From Vicinamibacterales bacterium (GTDB lineage: Bacteria; Acidobacteriota; Vicinamibacteria; Vicinamibacterales; UBA2999), in assembly GCA_041394705.1 (NCBI GenBank), contig JAWKHS010000011.1, positions 1-64,000 of the forward strand: a stretch of DNA of 64,000 nucleotides. The letters are read 5' to 3'. This document shows positions 1 to 8,724 of the stretch, piece by piece (the stretch's first letter is position 1; the number at the start of each line of letters is the position of its first letter). The notes below the pieces were generated by a model, which did not search any database, was not told the origin of the DNA, and saw nothing but the letters and a program-made list of their open reading frames with translations. The translations under genes were made by a program, and so were the position numbers.

Positions 1-616
1 TCTGCTCGACCGAGTAGAAGCTCGGCCCGCCGAAGATCGTCACGCGCACCCGCCCGGACGTGGGCACGAGATAGGCCAGCGACACGTGGACGCCCGTCTC
101 GGTGCGGTCGAGTCCCGATGCCTCGGCCTCCGCGGACCGCATTCGGCCGAAGAAGAACGGGTGCGGATAGCTGGCCGACACCGCGCCCTTGCCCGACCGC
201 GACACCGACGTCAACGACACACCCGCGCCGAGACTCCGCCACAGGCGCGCGAACACGCCGGCGTCGAGCCCGACGCCGCCGTCGACGTCGACCGCGTTGC
301 GCCAGGAGGCGCTCTCGCGGAACACCGACACGCTGCGGCTGTCGCTGAACGACGCCTTCGACGGCTGGAACATCGCGTTCGCGGCCACGAAACCGCGCGA
401 CTGCGGCGCGCGGATGGCCGCCTGCCGCCTGGCCGGCGCGCGCTGCCTGGTCCCGGGCGGAGGTGGCGGCACGGCCTGCTGGGGCGCCGCGGCGGCCGGC
501 GCCTGGATCGTGAGGCGCGGCGGGGTCTTCGTGGCGGCGTCGGCGGCGGCCAGCGCGGGCGTCCCGCCGGCGAACACGACGGAGGCGAGAACGAGGGCGG
601 ACGTGATGGCGCGCAT
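1..616 (-). CDS. Secreted/outer-membrane protein, 3' end outside window
   Basis: About 205 N-terminal residues are present; the rest lies beyond the left edge. The protein starts MRAITSALVLASVVFAGG, a clear Sec signal peptide ending near AALAAA, then a Pro/Ala/Gln-rich linker with PPPPG. The following segment has alternating hydrophobic/polar strands (VDVDGGVGLDAGVFARL, VRVTIFGGPSFY) typical of an outer-membrane beta-barrel. The start is ATG at 616 with GGAG eight bases upstream. It begins 11 bp after the M4 protease stop on the same strand, so the two are probably one operon. Exact family is not recognised; the beta-barrel reading is inferred from strand pattern only. Confidence 0.7.
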   Translation of the reverse strand, partial: MRAITSALVLASVVFAGGTPALAAADAATKTPPRLTIQAPAAAAPQQAVPPPPPGTRQRAPARRQAAIRAPQSRGFVAANAMFQPSKASFSDSRSVSVFRESASWRNAVDVDGGVGLDAGVFARLWRSLGAGVSLTSVSRSGKGAVSASYPHPFFFGRMRSAEAEASGLDRTETGVHVSLAYLVPTSGRVRVTIFGGPSFYSVEQ

Positions 617-627
617 GGGTGCTCTCC

Positions 628-2319
628 TCACTGCACGCCGACGGCGGTCCACGCGTCGGTCACGGCCCGTTCCACCGACGCCGTGGACGGATAGAGGTCG
701 CGCGCCGACTGGATGGTGGCGGCCCGGGCCTGCGAGAAGGTGGCGCGGACGGGCAGCATCTGTGTGAACGCGCGGAAGAACACCCGCTCGATCTGCTCGC
801 GGTTGGCGGCGCCCACGCCGGTCACCGACAGGCCCGAGACGCGGTTGGCGCCGCCTTCGATGGCCAGGTAGAACGCGTGGTTCGGGATGCCGGAGTTGAC
901 GTGCACGCCGCCGTTGTCCAGCGGCCCCGCGTAGCGCAGGGAATAGTGATCGGGATCGCCGAACTGCGTGGGCGACTGGATGGACCGGAGGCCCGACCGC
1001 GCACCGGGTCGCAGGGCCTTGAAGGCGTCCTCGGCGATCAGGTAGTCGGCCTGCATCAGGTTCGCTCCGCGCGGCTGGAAGTAGAACTCGGCCGCCACGC
1101 CCATCATGTCGGAGAAGGACTCGTTGAGGGCGCCCGACTCCCCCTGATACTCGAGTCCGGAGGTGTAGTCGGTGACGCCGTGCGTGAGCTCGTGCGCCAC
1201 CACGTCGAGGGCGCCGGCGAGCGGCCCCACGGTCTGGCCGGTCGCGGTCAGGAAGAAGTTGGAGGGGATGCCGTTCCCGAACACCATCATGCCGTGGCCG
1301 CCGGGGCCGAAGGGCGGCCCGAGCCAGAACGCGTTCACGCACAGAATCCCGAACTCGTTGGCCGGCAGGGGGGTCACGCACTGCTGCGGCGAGTAGACGT
1401 TGACGGTGCCGAACATCGGCGCGTCGCCGTTGTCGAGGCCGCGCGCGCCCAGCCGCTTGAAGATGAAGTCGTAGGTCCACCCGAGGTACACGTGCGCGTC
1501 GACCGCCACCGGGTCGGTCCAGACGTTGTCGGAGTCACTGGCCAGGTCTGACTGCACGACCGGATCGCCGTCGGCGACCTCGTCGAGCCGCGCGCGATTC
1601 GAGCGGAAGTCGATCGTCCAGAGCTGCGGCGGCCTGAGCAGGTCCTCGGCGTAGTAAGCGCCGCCGACCAGCCGGCTCGCCACCTTCTTGCGGTCGCCCA
1701 GCACCCCCAGGCCTTCGCCCACCGCCCCCTGATCCTTCACGAGCGGCAGCGATCGCCGCTCGGCGCCCGTGGCCGCGTCGATGTAGACCGTGCGCGCGTC
1801 GAACGCCGACCGGCGCGCGTGCACCTCGTAGGCCAGGGCCACCGAGCCGTCCTCGAGGCCGAGGAATACCAGCACCGGGTCGCCGAGCAGCGACTCCCCG
1901 CCGTCCCGGATCTGCGTCGCCACGGCGTCGCGGCTCCTGGCCGCCCGCGCCGAGGTGACGCCGGCGGTGTCGTACACCTGCCCGAGGAGCGAGGTCACGA
2001 CGCCCTTGGCCGTCTGCCGCACGATCGAGCCGCCCACGACCTTCAGGCCCAGGTGGTACTGCTGCAGCCGTTCGTGCCGGTGGCCGGGCAGGAGCAGGTC
2101 GTCCTTGGCCGACGCCACCTCCAGGGCACCGTCGCGCTCCATCCTCCGGACGTCGTCCACGGTCTGCCGGAGGTCGCCCGGCGTCGCTTCCGTGGCGCGC
2201 AGCGTCGTGACGCGATCGCGGGCCTGGGCTCGGGGCGCAGCGGGGCGATCGAGGGCCATCCAGACGACGGCGCCGGCGACGAGGGCGGACGTCCAGTGGC
2301 GGAATCGGGGCTGGGGCAC
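628..2319 (-). CDS. Secreted thermolysin-like (M4) metallopeptidase
   Basis: Extracellular zinc endopeptidase of family M4. The zinc motif HELTH (H376, E377, H380) lies in AGALDVVAHELTHGVTDY, and the third ligand region is GALNESFSDMMG, both family signatures. A hydrophobic signal segment (SALVAGAVVWMAL) is followed by an approximately 200-residue propeptide-like region, as usual for M4 zymogens; total length 563 aa fits a prepro-enzyme. I chose GTG at 2319 because a perfect AGGAGG sits seven bases upstream; an ATG nine codons earlier (2346) would place that ribosome site inside the coding region. The truncated outer-membrane protein follows 11 bp downstream. Likely role: scavenging extracellular protein. 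Confidence 0.93.
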   Translation of the reverse strand: MPQPRFRHWTSALVAGAVVWMALDRPAAPRAQARDRVTTLRATEATPGDLRQTVDDVRRMERDGALEVASAKDDLLLPGHRHERLQQYHLGLKVVGGSIVRQTAKGVVTSLLGQVYDTAGVTSARAARSRDAVATQIRDGGESLLGDPVLVFLGLEDGSVALAYEVHARRSAFDARTVYIDAATGAERRSLPLVKDQGAVGEGLGVLGDRKKVASRLVGGAYYAEDLLRPPQLWTIDFRSNRARLDEVADGDPVVQSDLASDSDNVWTDPVAVDAHVYLGWTYDFIFKRLGARGLDNGDAPMFGTVNVYSPQQCVTPLPANEFGILCVNAFWLGPPFGPGGHGMMVFGNGIPSNFFLTATGQTVGPLAGALDVVAHELTHGVTDYTSGLEYQGESGALNESFSDMMGVAAEFYFQPRGANLMQADYLIAEDAFKALRPGARSGLRSIQSPTQFGDPDHYSLRYAGPLDNGGVHVNSGIPNHAFYLAIEGGANRVSGLSVTGVGAANREQIERVFFRAFTQMLPVRATFSQARAATIQSARDLYPSTASVERAVTDAWTAVGVQ

Positions 2320-2483
2320 GCGGAGACCTCCTGTCTGACAGTCCAATAGACGGACGTCCCGGCGCGATTTTGGCGCGATGGCCGGGCGGAGCCCTCCGTG
2401 GACGGGAGCCGCGGGATTGGCCCCCGGATCCCCCGTCGCGGCGAGCCCCGCGCACGGTCCGGGCCCGGCGTGCCGCGGACCGG

Positions 2484-3668
2484 CTACTTGCGGGCGCGAA
2501 TCGTCACGGCGTAGGCGTTCTCGGCGTTCAGGTTGATCAGGGCGACGAAGGCCCGGCCCTCGCGGGTGCGTCCGACCGTGCCGGACTGCGAGCAGGCCGT
2601 GACCTCGTAGCCCGGGGGCAGCAGCACGGTGTTGCGCAGGCCCTTCAGCGTGCGCGTGAACACCAGCTCGCCGCCGGCGGCCGAGTACGAGCCGTCCTTC
2701 ACCGTGCCCGTGACCTTGAGGTGGGCGCTCTGGCGATCGTTGGCAATCGGCACGGCGAGCGCGGCCGTGGTCGCGCCGCCGGCGGTCTTCGTCGCCAGCG
2801 GCCGGGCGGTGTCGAGGTCGACGACCGACAGCTGCTGCAGCGGCAGATACGTCAGGGCGTCGATCGTGGCCGCCGCGCCCTTCCGGTGGTCGCTGTAGGT
2901 CTGCTCCACGCGGAACGCGCCGGTCGCCGGGTCGCCCAGGTCGTAGAGCGTCTTGATGTCGTCGAAGAACATGTCCTCGTACGGCGTGGGCCGGTAGACG
3001 GCCCTGGTCGGTGTCGCGTGGATGGTGACGGGGTTGCTCTGGCCGCTCGGGTTGGCGAAGGCCAGCTTCACGCGGCCGTCCGGCAGGGTCGACAGCTGCG
3101 CGGCCACGTCGGACGACACGAGGCTGAACCCGCGCGGGAGAATCACGCCCAGGCGGTAGCCGGCGAGGCTGCGCACCCAGACCACGTCCGTGCCGTTCAT
3201 CATGTACGTCCGCGGATCCTTGTAGGTCTTGTAGATCAGCACGCGCCCGATGCCGCCCTCCGGCACCGTCATCGGCAGGCGGGCGTGGATGGCGTGGTCG
3301 CCGTTGGCCTGCTCTACATACGTGAACGGGAGCGGCTCGCCGGTGCGGGGGTCGTACACCTCCACGCCCGACCCCTCGCTGCCGCCGCGCGTGGCGTTCA
3401 CGAGCTCGGTGGAGCCGGGGCCCGTCTCGGGCAGGAACATGATCCGGAACGACTCGCTGCCGGGCTCGAGGATTTCATACTGCGTGTAGGCGTCCTGCGT
3501 GAAGAGCCGGGTCACCGGCCGCGCCGGCCGCAGCGAGCCGTCTGGATTCGTCCCGCCCTACTGGATGCCGCCCTGCCGCGCAGCCTCTTGTGCGGCGCTG
3601 CCGATCGCGAGGAGCGAGGCGAGGGCCGCGCCGACCAGGCCCGTGCGTGCGAGTCCTGCTGACGTCAT
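2484..3668 (-). pseudogene. Secreted protein gene interrupted by in-frame TAG
   Basis: From ATG at 3668 the frame encodes a 36-residue signal-peptide-like leader (ARTGLVGAALASLLAIGSAA...GGIQ), meets TAG at 3560-3558, then continues in the same frame without another stop for 358 residues to 2484. The 14 codons after TAG read GGTNPDGSLRPARP before the long conserved-looking body. Without the TAG this would be one secreted protein of about 395 aa. A GTG at 3515 could give a 343-aa product but has no ribosome site and would lack the export signal. I do not recognise the family; the body looks beta-rich with no catalytic motif. Possibilities are a recent nonsense mutation, amber read-through or a base-calling error at a Tyr or Gln codon. 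Confidence 0.7.
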
Positions 3669-3808
3669 GCCGCGGAGTATACGTCCGGGCCCGAGGCCTC
3701 GCGGGAAGCGGAGCGGTCTCTCACCACCCGGAGCGGGTCGCGGACGAGCCGGAGGCGGTCGACCGGCGACGTCTTCACACGAGGGCCGCTGGTGCGCACA
3801 CTAGGGAG

Positions 3809-4039
3809 ATGGATCCCCTGGGAGGGTTGCTCCTGGTCGGCGTCGCGGCCCTGGCCGGATGGTGGTGGTTCGGCGGCAGTGGCGCCCCGCCCGCGGAAAC
3901 ACGGCTCCAGCGGATCTGCCTGGGCGACGCCGCGCAGGCCGAGCGGCTCATCGGCGCCGAGATGGATCGCGCCCCCGGCATCACGCGGGCCGAGGCCGCC
4001 ACGCGAGCCGTGAGCCGCTACGAGCGCGACAACCGCTGA
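3809..4039 (+). CDS. Small single-span membrane protein
   Basis: A 76-residue product beginning MDPLGGLLLVGVAALAGWWWF, one N-terminal membrane segment, followed by a charged soluble tail rich in Ala, Arg and Glu (ICLGDAAQAERLIGAEMD). GGGAG lies directly against the ATG, closer than ideal, so the start is not certain, though no better in-frame start exists nearby. It ends 6 bp from the convergent aconitase-family gene. No family recognised. The tail resembles short bacterial proteins with an amphipathic helix, but no function can be assigned. Confidence 0.55.
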   Translation: MDPLGGLLLVGVAALAGWWWFGGSGAPPAETRLQRICLGDAAQAERLIGAEMDRAPGITRAEAATRAVSRYERDNR

Positions 4040-4045
4040 CCGACG

Positions 4046-6088
4046 TCAGAGGCCGTAGCGGGCGGCGTCCCACGCGAGCCCCAACTCGGTGGGCGGCGCC
4101 ATGTAGCCGGCCAGCGCGGAGGCGGCCACCACCGACGGGCTCGCCAGGTAGCCCTCGCCGCCGAGGCCCATCCGGTTCTGCCAGTTACGGTTGAAGGTGG
4201 TGATGGCGCGCTGCCCCTTCCCGAGCGCGTCCGGCCCCTGGCCGAAGCACGGCCCGCACCACGACTGGCGGATCTCGCCGCCGACGCTCCGGAACACGTC
4301 CGCGATGGACTCCCCGTCCAGCCGCGGATCGGGACGCTCGATGGCATGCGCCACCCCGATCGACCCGGGGAACACGACGAACTCCGTGGCGGCTTTCGTG
4401 AGTCCCTTGTCGCGGGCCGCCACGAGCACGAGCGCGCCGGACAGGAGGTCGTCGTAGCTGCCGTTGGTGCACGACCCGATCAGGGCCTTGTCGAACGTGA
4501 GGCGCTCCTTCGCGACGTCGGCGGCGTGGAAGGCGTTGCCGGGCGAGAACGGCTTGGCGATCATGGGCGCCACCTCGCCCAGCGCCAGCTCCTCGTCGAT
4601 CTCGAAGACCGCGTCGGCCCCGCACGCGATCGGCGGGTACGGAAGCTCCGCCATGCCCTTGGCGCGGAACCACGCGGAGGTCGTCTCGTCCGGCGCGAAG
4701 ATGCCGTTCAGGGCCTCGGCCTCGGCCATCATGTTCGCGATGGTGTTGCGATAGGGCATCGGCAGCTGCCGGTCCACGTCGGCCAGCTCCACCGACATGC
4801 CCTGCGACTGCGCCGCGCCCCAGCGGCGGAGCAGCTCCAGCACGATGTCCTTGCCCGTCACCCACGGGTTCAGCCGCCCGGTGAAGCGCACGCGGCGCTG
4901 CTTGGCCATCGTGAAGTAGACGTATCCGGTGGACCAGCCGAAGCCGAGCGTGGTGGAGCCGACACCCAGGCCCACCGCCCCGTAGGCGCCGTACGCCCGG
5001 CTGTGGGAATCGGCGCCGGGGATGAACTGGCCCGGCACCACCAGGCCCTGCTCCGGGAAGTAGAAGTGGAAGATGCCGTCGCCGGGGCTGGCGTAGTACG
5101 GCTTCTCCATGCCGTGGAAGGCCGCGAACTGGCGGCCGATGGCCGTCTGCTTGTCGTCGTCGTCACGGCCGGTGAAGACGAAGTGGTCGTTGGCCACCGC
5201 CGCCTGCCGCGGGTAGATGGCCTGCCCGCCCGTGATCTGGTTGAACGTGTGGATGGCGAAGGGCGCCGTGCCATCCGACGCCGGGAGCAGGTCCGCCCAC
5301 ACGCGCAGGGTCGCGCCCGGCTCCACCCTGGCGTCCCGATCCACGCGGTGCGCCCACACGATCTGCTGCGTCGTCGACAGGCGCCGCGCCGTCGCCTCGT
5401 CAGGCCACTCGACGGCGACCGGGCGCGCGCATGCGTCCCGGAACTCGCGCCGCCCCACGGCGAAGATGCCGCCGCTCTGCCGGATCTCGTCTTCCTTGGC
5501 GCTGAGCGGCACGGGCGTGTAGGTCGTGCCCCGCGTGACGTTCTTCAGGAGGCGGCTCGACGGATCGAAGCTGAACTCGTCGCCGTCGCTGGCGTCCGCC
5601 ACCGCCTCGGGGCTCTGCACCACGTGCAGGCCCAGGTTGAAGCTGTTCCGCCGGAAGATGTCGCCCATGTTGTGGCCGCAGACGATCACCATCTGCAGGC
5701 CGACCTCTTCGGCGATGGCCTTGAGGCCCGCCGGGCTCATCTCGCGGGAGCTGCCGATGGCGAACCGGTCGCCCGCGACGACGAACGTCTCGCCGGCGTG
5801 GACGCGCGCGCGGAAGTCCGGCAGGAGGTAGCGGAACGACCCCGCCTTCCATCGCTCGTCCAGCGTGTCCAGCGACTCGGAGACGCAGTCGGCGGCCGGC
5901 GTGATCTGGTCGGTGTCGATCGCGTCGAGCTTCTTCGCCCCCGGCGCCCTCGGATCCCAGATGACGAGCGCGCGGCCCGTGATGAGGGGGGCGGCGCCGT
6001 GGCCCGCGAGATCGGAGGGACGCGGGCCTGGCAGGGTCTCGAGCGACTGGGCGGGACGGAAGCGGACGGGCGCGGCGATCTGGGGCAC
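4046..6088 (-). CDS. Aconitase-superfamily hydro-lyase, swivel domain first
   Basis: A [4Fe-4S] dehydratase of the aconitase/isopropylmalate isomerase superfamily, 680 aa. An N-terminal LeuD-like swivel domain (about residues 35-210, LDAIDTDQITPAADCV, IGSSREMSPAG) precedes the LeuC-like catalytic core (about 225-680). Core motifs are GADSHSRAYGAYGAVG, the cluster cysteine in IGSCTNGSYDDL and the cysteine pair in SWCGPCFGQ. The swivel-before-core order is like AcnB but without its HEAT domain, and opposite to AcnA. The substrate (citrate, isopropylmalate, homocitrate or other) cannot be read from sequence. Start GTG at 6088 has no ribosome site but TATTAT six bases upstream; an ATG at 6154 would add 22 atypical residues and overlap the divergent TIR gene. 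No leucine or lysine pathway neighbours. Confidence 0.85.
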   Translation of the reverse strand: MPQIAAPVRFRPAQSLETLPGPRPSDLAGHGAAPLITGRALVIWDPRAPGAKKLDAIDTDQITPAADCVSESLDTLDERWKAGSFRYLLPDFRARVHAGETFVVAGDRFAIGSSREMSPAGLKAIAEEVGLQMVIVCGHNMGDIFRRNSFNLGLHVVQSPEAVADASDGDEFSFDPSSRLLKNVTRGTTYTPVPLSAKEDEIRQSGGIFAVGRREFRDACARPVAVEWPDEATARRLSTTQQIVWAHRVDRDARVEPGATLRVWADLLPASDGTAPFAIHTFNQITGGQAIYPRQAAVANDHFVFTGRDDDDKQTAIGRQFAAFHGMEKPYYASPGDGIFHFYFPEQGLVVPGQFIPGADSHSRAYGAYGAVGLGVGSTTLGFGWSTGYVYFTMAKQRRVRFTGRLNPWVTGKDIVLELLRRWGAAQSQGMSVELADVDRQLPMPYRNTIANMMAEAEALNGIFAPDETTSAWFRAKGMAELPYPPIACGADAVFEIDEELALGEVAPMIAKPFSPGNAFHAADVAKERLTFDKALIGSCTNGSYDDLLSGALVLVAARDKGLTKAATEFVVFPGSIGVAHAIERPDPRLDGESIADVFRSVGGEIRQSWCGPCFGQGPDALGKGQRAITTFNRNWQNRMGLGGEGYLASPSVVAASALAGYMAPPTELGLAWDAARYGL

Positions 6089-6094
6089 GTTCAG

Positions 6095-6100
6095 ATAATA
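6095..6100 (-). promoter_or_regulatory. Putative -10 box of a leaderless transcript
   Basis: On the minus strand TATTAT is followed by six bases (CTGAAC) and then the GTG start of the aconitase-family gene. A -10 box at this spacing puts the transcript start at or next to the start codon. No Shine-Dalgarno is present and no good -35 was found. Confidence 0.45.
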
Positions 6101-6152
6101 TGTCGCGCCAGTCGACGCGCCTCGGACCCACCGCACTGCTCCGGCCTCGGCC

Positions 6153-7436
6153 ATGGCCTCACCGCTCGCCGCGTTCATCAGCCACGCCTCGCAGGACCGG
6201 GCGATCGCCGAGCGCATCGAATCGGCGCTCGGCCGCGCACGGGTCTGGCTCGACCGCTCGGACATCCGGCTCGGCGCCCTGCTGGGCCGGGAGCTGCTCG
6301 CGAACATCCGCCGGAGCCGCTCGCTGGTGCTCGTCTGGTCGGCCGATGCCTGCCGGTCGCCCTGGGTGCAGAGCGAGTGGATCAGCGCCGCGAACCTCGG
6401 GAAGCCCGTCATTCCGGTCGTGCTCGATCGCACGCCCCTGCCGCAGGCCCTGCGCAACACGCTGTGGCTCGCCTGGCGCCGGGCATCGAAGGCGACACTG
6501 GCCGAGCTGACGCGGGCCGTCCGCACGCACCGGGCCGGTGAGACGTCGATCGCGGCCGCCATGCGCCTGCCCGATGCCGCGCGCGACCTCGCCATCGATC
6601 GCCTCGCCAGACGGCAGGACGCGATGTTCGCCACGTGGGGCGAGCAAGGCCTCGCGGCGGCCCGACGCGCGCAAGTGCGCCTCGCACCCGCGACCGAGGC
6701 CCTTCGGACGCGTCATCCCCTGGACCCGCGGGTCGCGGCCCTGTGGGCGTATCACGCCAAGAACGGCGTGCTGCTGGATCACGACGCCGAGATCGCCGCC
6801 GGCATCCGCGTGACCGATGCCCGGCTCGACGAGGCGCGCTGGCGGTTCCTCGACGCGCTCTGGCTGGATCCCTTCAGCCCCGACTCCCTCAACGGCCTCG
6901 GGACGATTGCGTGGTTCGATCACGATCTGGACACGGCGGAGTTCTTCGTGCGCGCGGCGCTCCAGGTGGCGCCCGGCTATGCGGCCGCCGCGCACGACCT
7001 GCGGCTCATCCAGCAGCTGCGCGGCCACGCGCGGGCCGGCCATCGCCAGACCTGGAACGACGCGGCCGACGGGCGCGAGCGGACGGTGCCGATCCTGCCG
7101 GCCGACGACCTCGCTGCGGCCCGGGCGTTCTACGTCGACGCGCTGGGCTTCTCGGTGACGTTCGACACCTCCGGCGGTGGACGCGAGGGTCTGCTCGGGC
7201 TGAAGCGCGGCGGTTTGGAGCTGACGGTGGACTGCCCCATGCAGGGGCACGGCCGTCAGGCCTGCGTGTCGCTCGTCGTGGACGACGTGGACGCCCTCTA
7301 CGCCGCCTGGGGCGCCCACACGGCCGTGCGGCGGCCGCCGCGCGACGAGCCATGGGGCCGGCGTACGTTCGATCTGGTCGATCCGGCCGGGAACACGCTC
7401 TTCGTGATGGGGCCGCCGGCGGCGGACGCAGACTGA
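6153..7436 (+). CDS. TIR-TPR-glyoxalase (VOC) fusion protein
   Basis: A 427-aa cytosolic protein with three parts. Residues 5-130 are a TIR domain starting LAAFISHASQDRAIAERIE; the box equivalent to the NADase catalytic glutamate is SPWVQSEW with Glu75. Residues about 175-300 are helical with at least one good TPR pair (RFLDALWLDPFSPDSLNGLG then AEFFVRAALQVAPGYAAAA). Residues 308-420 are a VOC/bleomycin-resistance-like domain (AARAFYVDALGFSVTFD, GLLGLKRGGLEL, TFDLVDPAGNTLFVMG). Bacterial TIR domains are often NAD+-cleaving or signalling effectors; VOC domains bind small molecules or metals. The VOC domain could be a ligand sensor, but that is inference. Divergent from the aconitase gene across 64 bp. 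No strong ribosome site. Confidence 0.85.
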   Translation: MASPLAAFISHASQDRAIAERIESALGRARVWLDRSDIRLGALLGRELLANIRRSRSLVLVWSADACRSPWVQSEWISAANLGKPVIPVVLDRTPLPQALRNTLWLAWRRASKATLAELTRAVRTHRAGETSIAAAMRLPDAARDLAIDRLARRQDAMFATWGEQGLAAARRAQVRLAPATEALRTRHPLDPRVAALWAYHAKNGVLLDHDAEIAAGIRVTDARLDEARWRFLDALWLDPFSPDSLNGLGTIAWFDHDLDTAEFFVRAALQVAPGYAAAAHDLRLIQQLRGHARAGHRQTWNDAADGRERTVPILPADDLAAARAFYVDALGFSVTFDTSGGGREGLLGLKRGGLELTVDCPMQGHGRQACVSLVVDDVDALYAAWGAHTAVRRPPRDEPWGRRTFDLVDPAGNTLFVMGPPAADAD

Positions 7437-7491
7437 CCCGCGGGCGGGGGCGGGCGATAATGGCGTCCCCGCGCGGGAGGAGGAGGCCAGC

Positions 7492-8658
7492 ATGTCGGCA
7501 CTGACACGGCGGAGCTTCGTGGAAACCCTCGGCGTCACGGCGGGCCTCGGCGGCCTGGCCGCGGCCGCGCCCGCGGCCACCTCCACCACCGGTGCGCCCG
7601 GCGATGCCGCTGGGGACCGCACCGTCCACCTGGGTGGTGACGGCATCGGGCTGTCGCCGGTGGCCTACGCCTCGCTGCTCAACCGACTCACGTCGGCGCG
7701 CGAGGTCGGCGAGGACACCTATCTTCTGGGCGGCGAGATCGAGGCGTTCGAGAAGGAGTGGGCGGCGCTCCTCGGCAAGGAGACGGCGGTGTTCATGCCG
7801 TCGGGGACGCTCGCCAACCACCTCGCGCTGCGCGCGCTGGCGGGCAGCCGCCGCCGGGTCATCGTCCCCGAGATGAGCCACATCTACAACGACACCGGCG
7901 ACGCGTGCCAGACGCTGTCCGCGCTCACCCTGCTGCCGCTCGCGCCCGGCGCCGCGACCTTCACGGTGGCGGACGTGGAGGCCGTCCTCGCGCGCACCGC
8001 CGGCGGCCGCGTGGCGACCGGCGTGGGCGCCATCGCGATCGAGAGTCCGATCCGGCGCCTGTCTGGACAGCTCTTCGACTGGGCCGAGGCGCAGCGGATC
8101 GCGGCCTTCGCTCGGGAGCGCGGCATCGGCACGCACCTCGACGGCGCGCGCCTGTTCATCGCCTCGGCGTACACCGGGATCGCGCCGCGGGACTACGCCG
8201 CGCCGTTCGACACCGTCTACGTGTCGTTGTGGAAGTACTTCAACGCGGGCCAGGGGGCCATCCTGGCCGGGCCCAGGAGCGTCCTCGACGGCCTGTTCCA
8301 CGTGCGCCGCATGTTCGGGGGCAACCTGGCCGTCGGGTGGCCCGCCGCCGTGGTGGCCCGCCACTACATGGCCGGCTTCCTCGATCGGCTGAAGGCGGCG
8401 GTCGCCGTGTCCGAGGGACTCTACGCGGGACTGGCGAACCATCCCAAGGTGGCCATCGCACGGATTCCGGACGGCACGAACCTCACGCGCCTCACACTGC
8501 GCGCGGACGGCGCCGCGGTGGTGCGGCGGCTGGCCGAGGCCGGCATCCGCATGCCGGCGCCCTCGCCCCAGGGGATCGTGACGCTGGGCGTCAACGAGAC
8601 GTGGACCCGGCGGAGCGCGCCGGAGCTCGTCAAGGCCTTCGAGCAGGCGCTGGCCTGA
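7492..8658 (+). CDS. Tat-exported threonine-aldolase-like PLP enzyme
   Basis: Fold-type I PLP enzyme of the beta-eliminating lyase/low-specificity L-threonine aldolase family, 388 aa. The N-terminus ALTRRSFVETLGVTAGLGGL is a twin-arginine signal, unusual for this family. The enzyme body includes FMPSGTLANHLALRA (cofactor phosphate region), GTHLDGARLF and the Schiff-base lysine region SLWKYFNAGQGAIL. ATG at 7492 has GGAGGAGG upstream, and GATAAT at 7456-7461 could be its -10. Threonine aldolases cleave threonine to glycine and acetaldehyde; the true substrate and any periplasmic role are unknown. Ends 66 bp before a convergent gene with a hairpin between. Confidence 0.85.
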   Translation: MSALTRRSFVETLGVTAGLGGLAAAAPAATSTTGAPGDAAGDRTVHLGGDGIGLSPVAYASLLNRLTSAREVGEDTYLLGGEIEAFEKEWAALLGKETAVFMPSGTLANHLALRALAGSRRRVIVPEMSHIYNDTGDACQTLSALTLLPLAPGAATFTVADVEAVLARTAGGRVATGVGAIAIESPIRRLSGQLFDWAEAQRIAAFARERGIGTHLDGARLFIASAYTGIAPRDYAAPFDTVYVSLWKYFNAGQGAILAGPRSVLDGLFHVRRMFGGNLAVGWPAAVVARHYMAGFLDRLKAAVAVSEGLYAGLANHPKVAIARIPDGTNLTRLTLRADGAAVVRRLAEAGIRMPAPSPQGIVTLGVNETWTRRSAPELVKAFEQALA

Positions 8659-8679
8659 TCGCCGGCGCGGCCACCGGAA

Positions 8680-8707
8680 AGCGCCGGCCGGGCGCCGGCC
8701 CGGCGCT
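8680..8707. terminator. GC-rich hairpin between convergent genes
   Basis: AGCGCCGG and CCGGCGCT form an 8-bp stem with a 12-base, itself self-complementary, loop, in the 66-bp gap between the threonine-aldolase-like gene and the Tat-partner gene. No U-tract. Position between convergent stops suggests a bidirectional terminator. Confidence 0.45.
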
Positions 8708-8724
8708 GCCGCGAGGGTGCACGC

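Noticed and set aside
2331..2341. CTGTCTGACAG palindrome overlapping the M4 protease ribosome site.
   Set aside because: Only 5-bp arms and expected by chance; no promoter context.
6154..6634. Upstream extension of the aconitase-family frame.
   Set aside because: Would run antisense through the TIR gene; residues are Arg/Ser/Ala-rich and unlike the family N-terminus.
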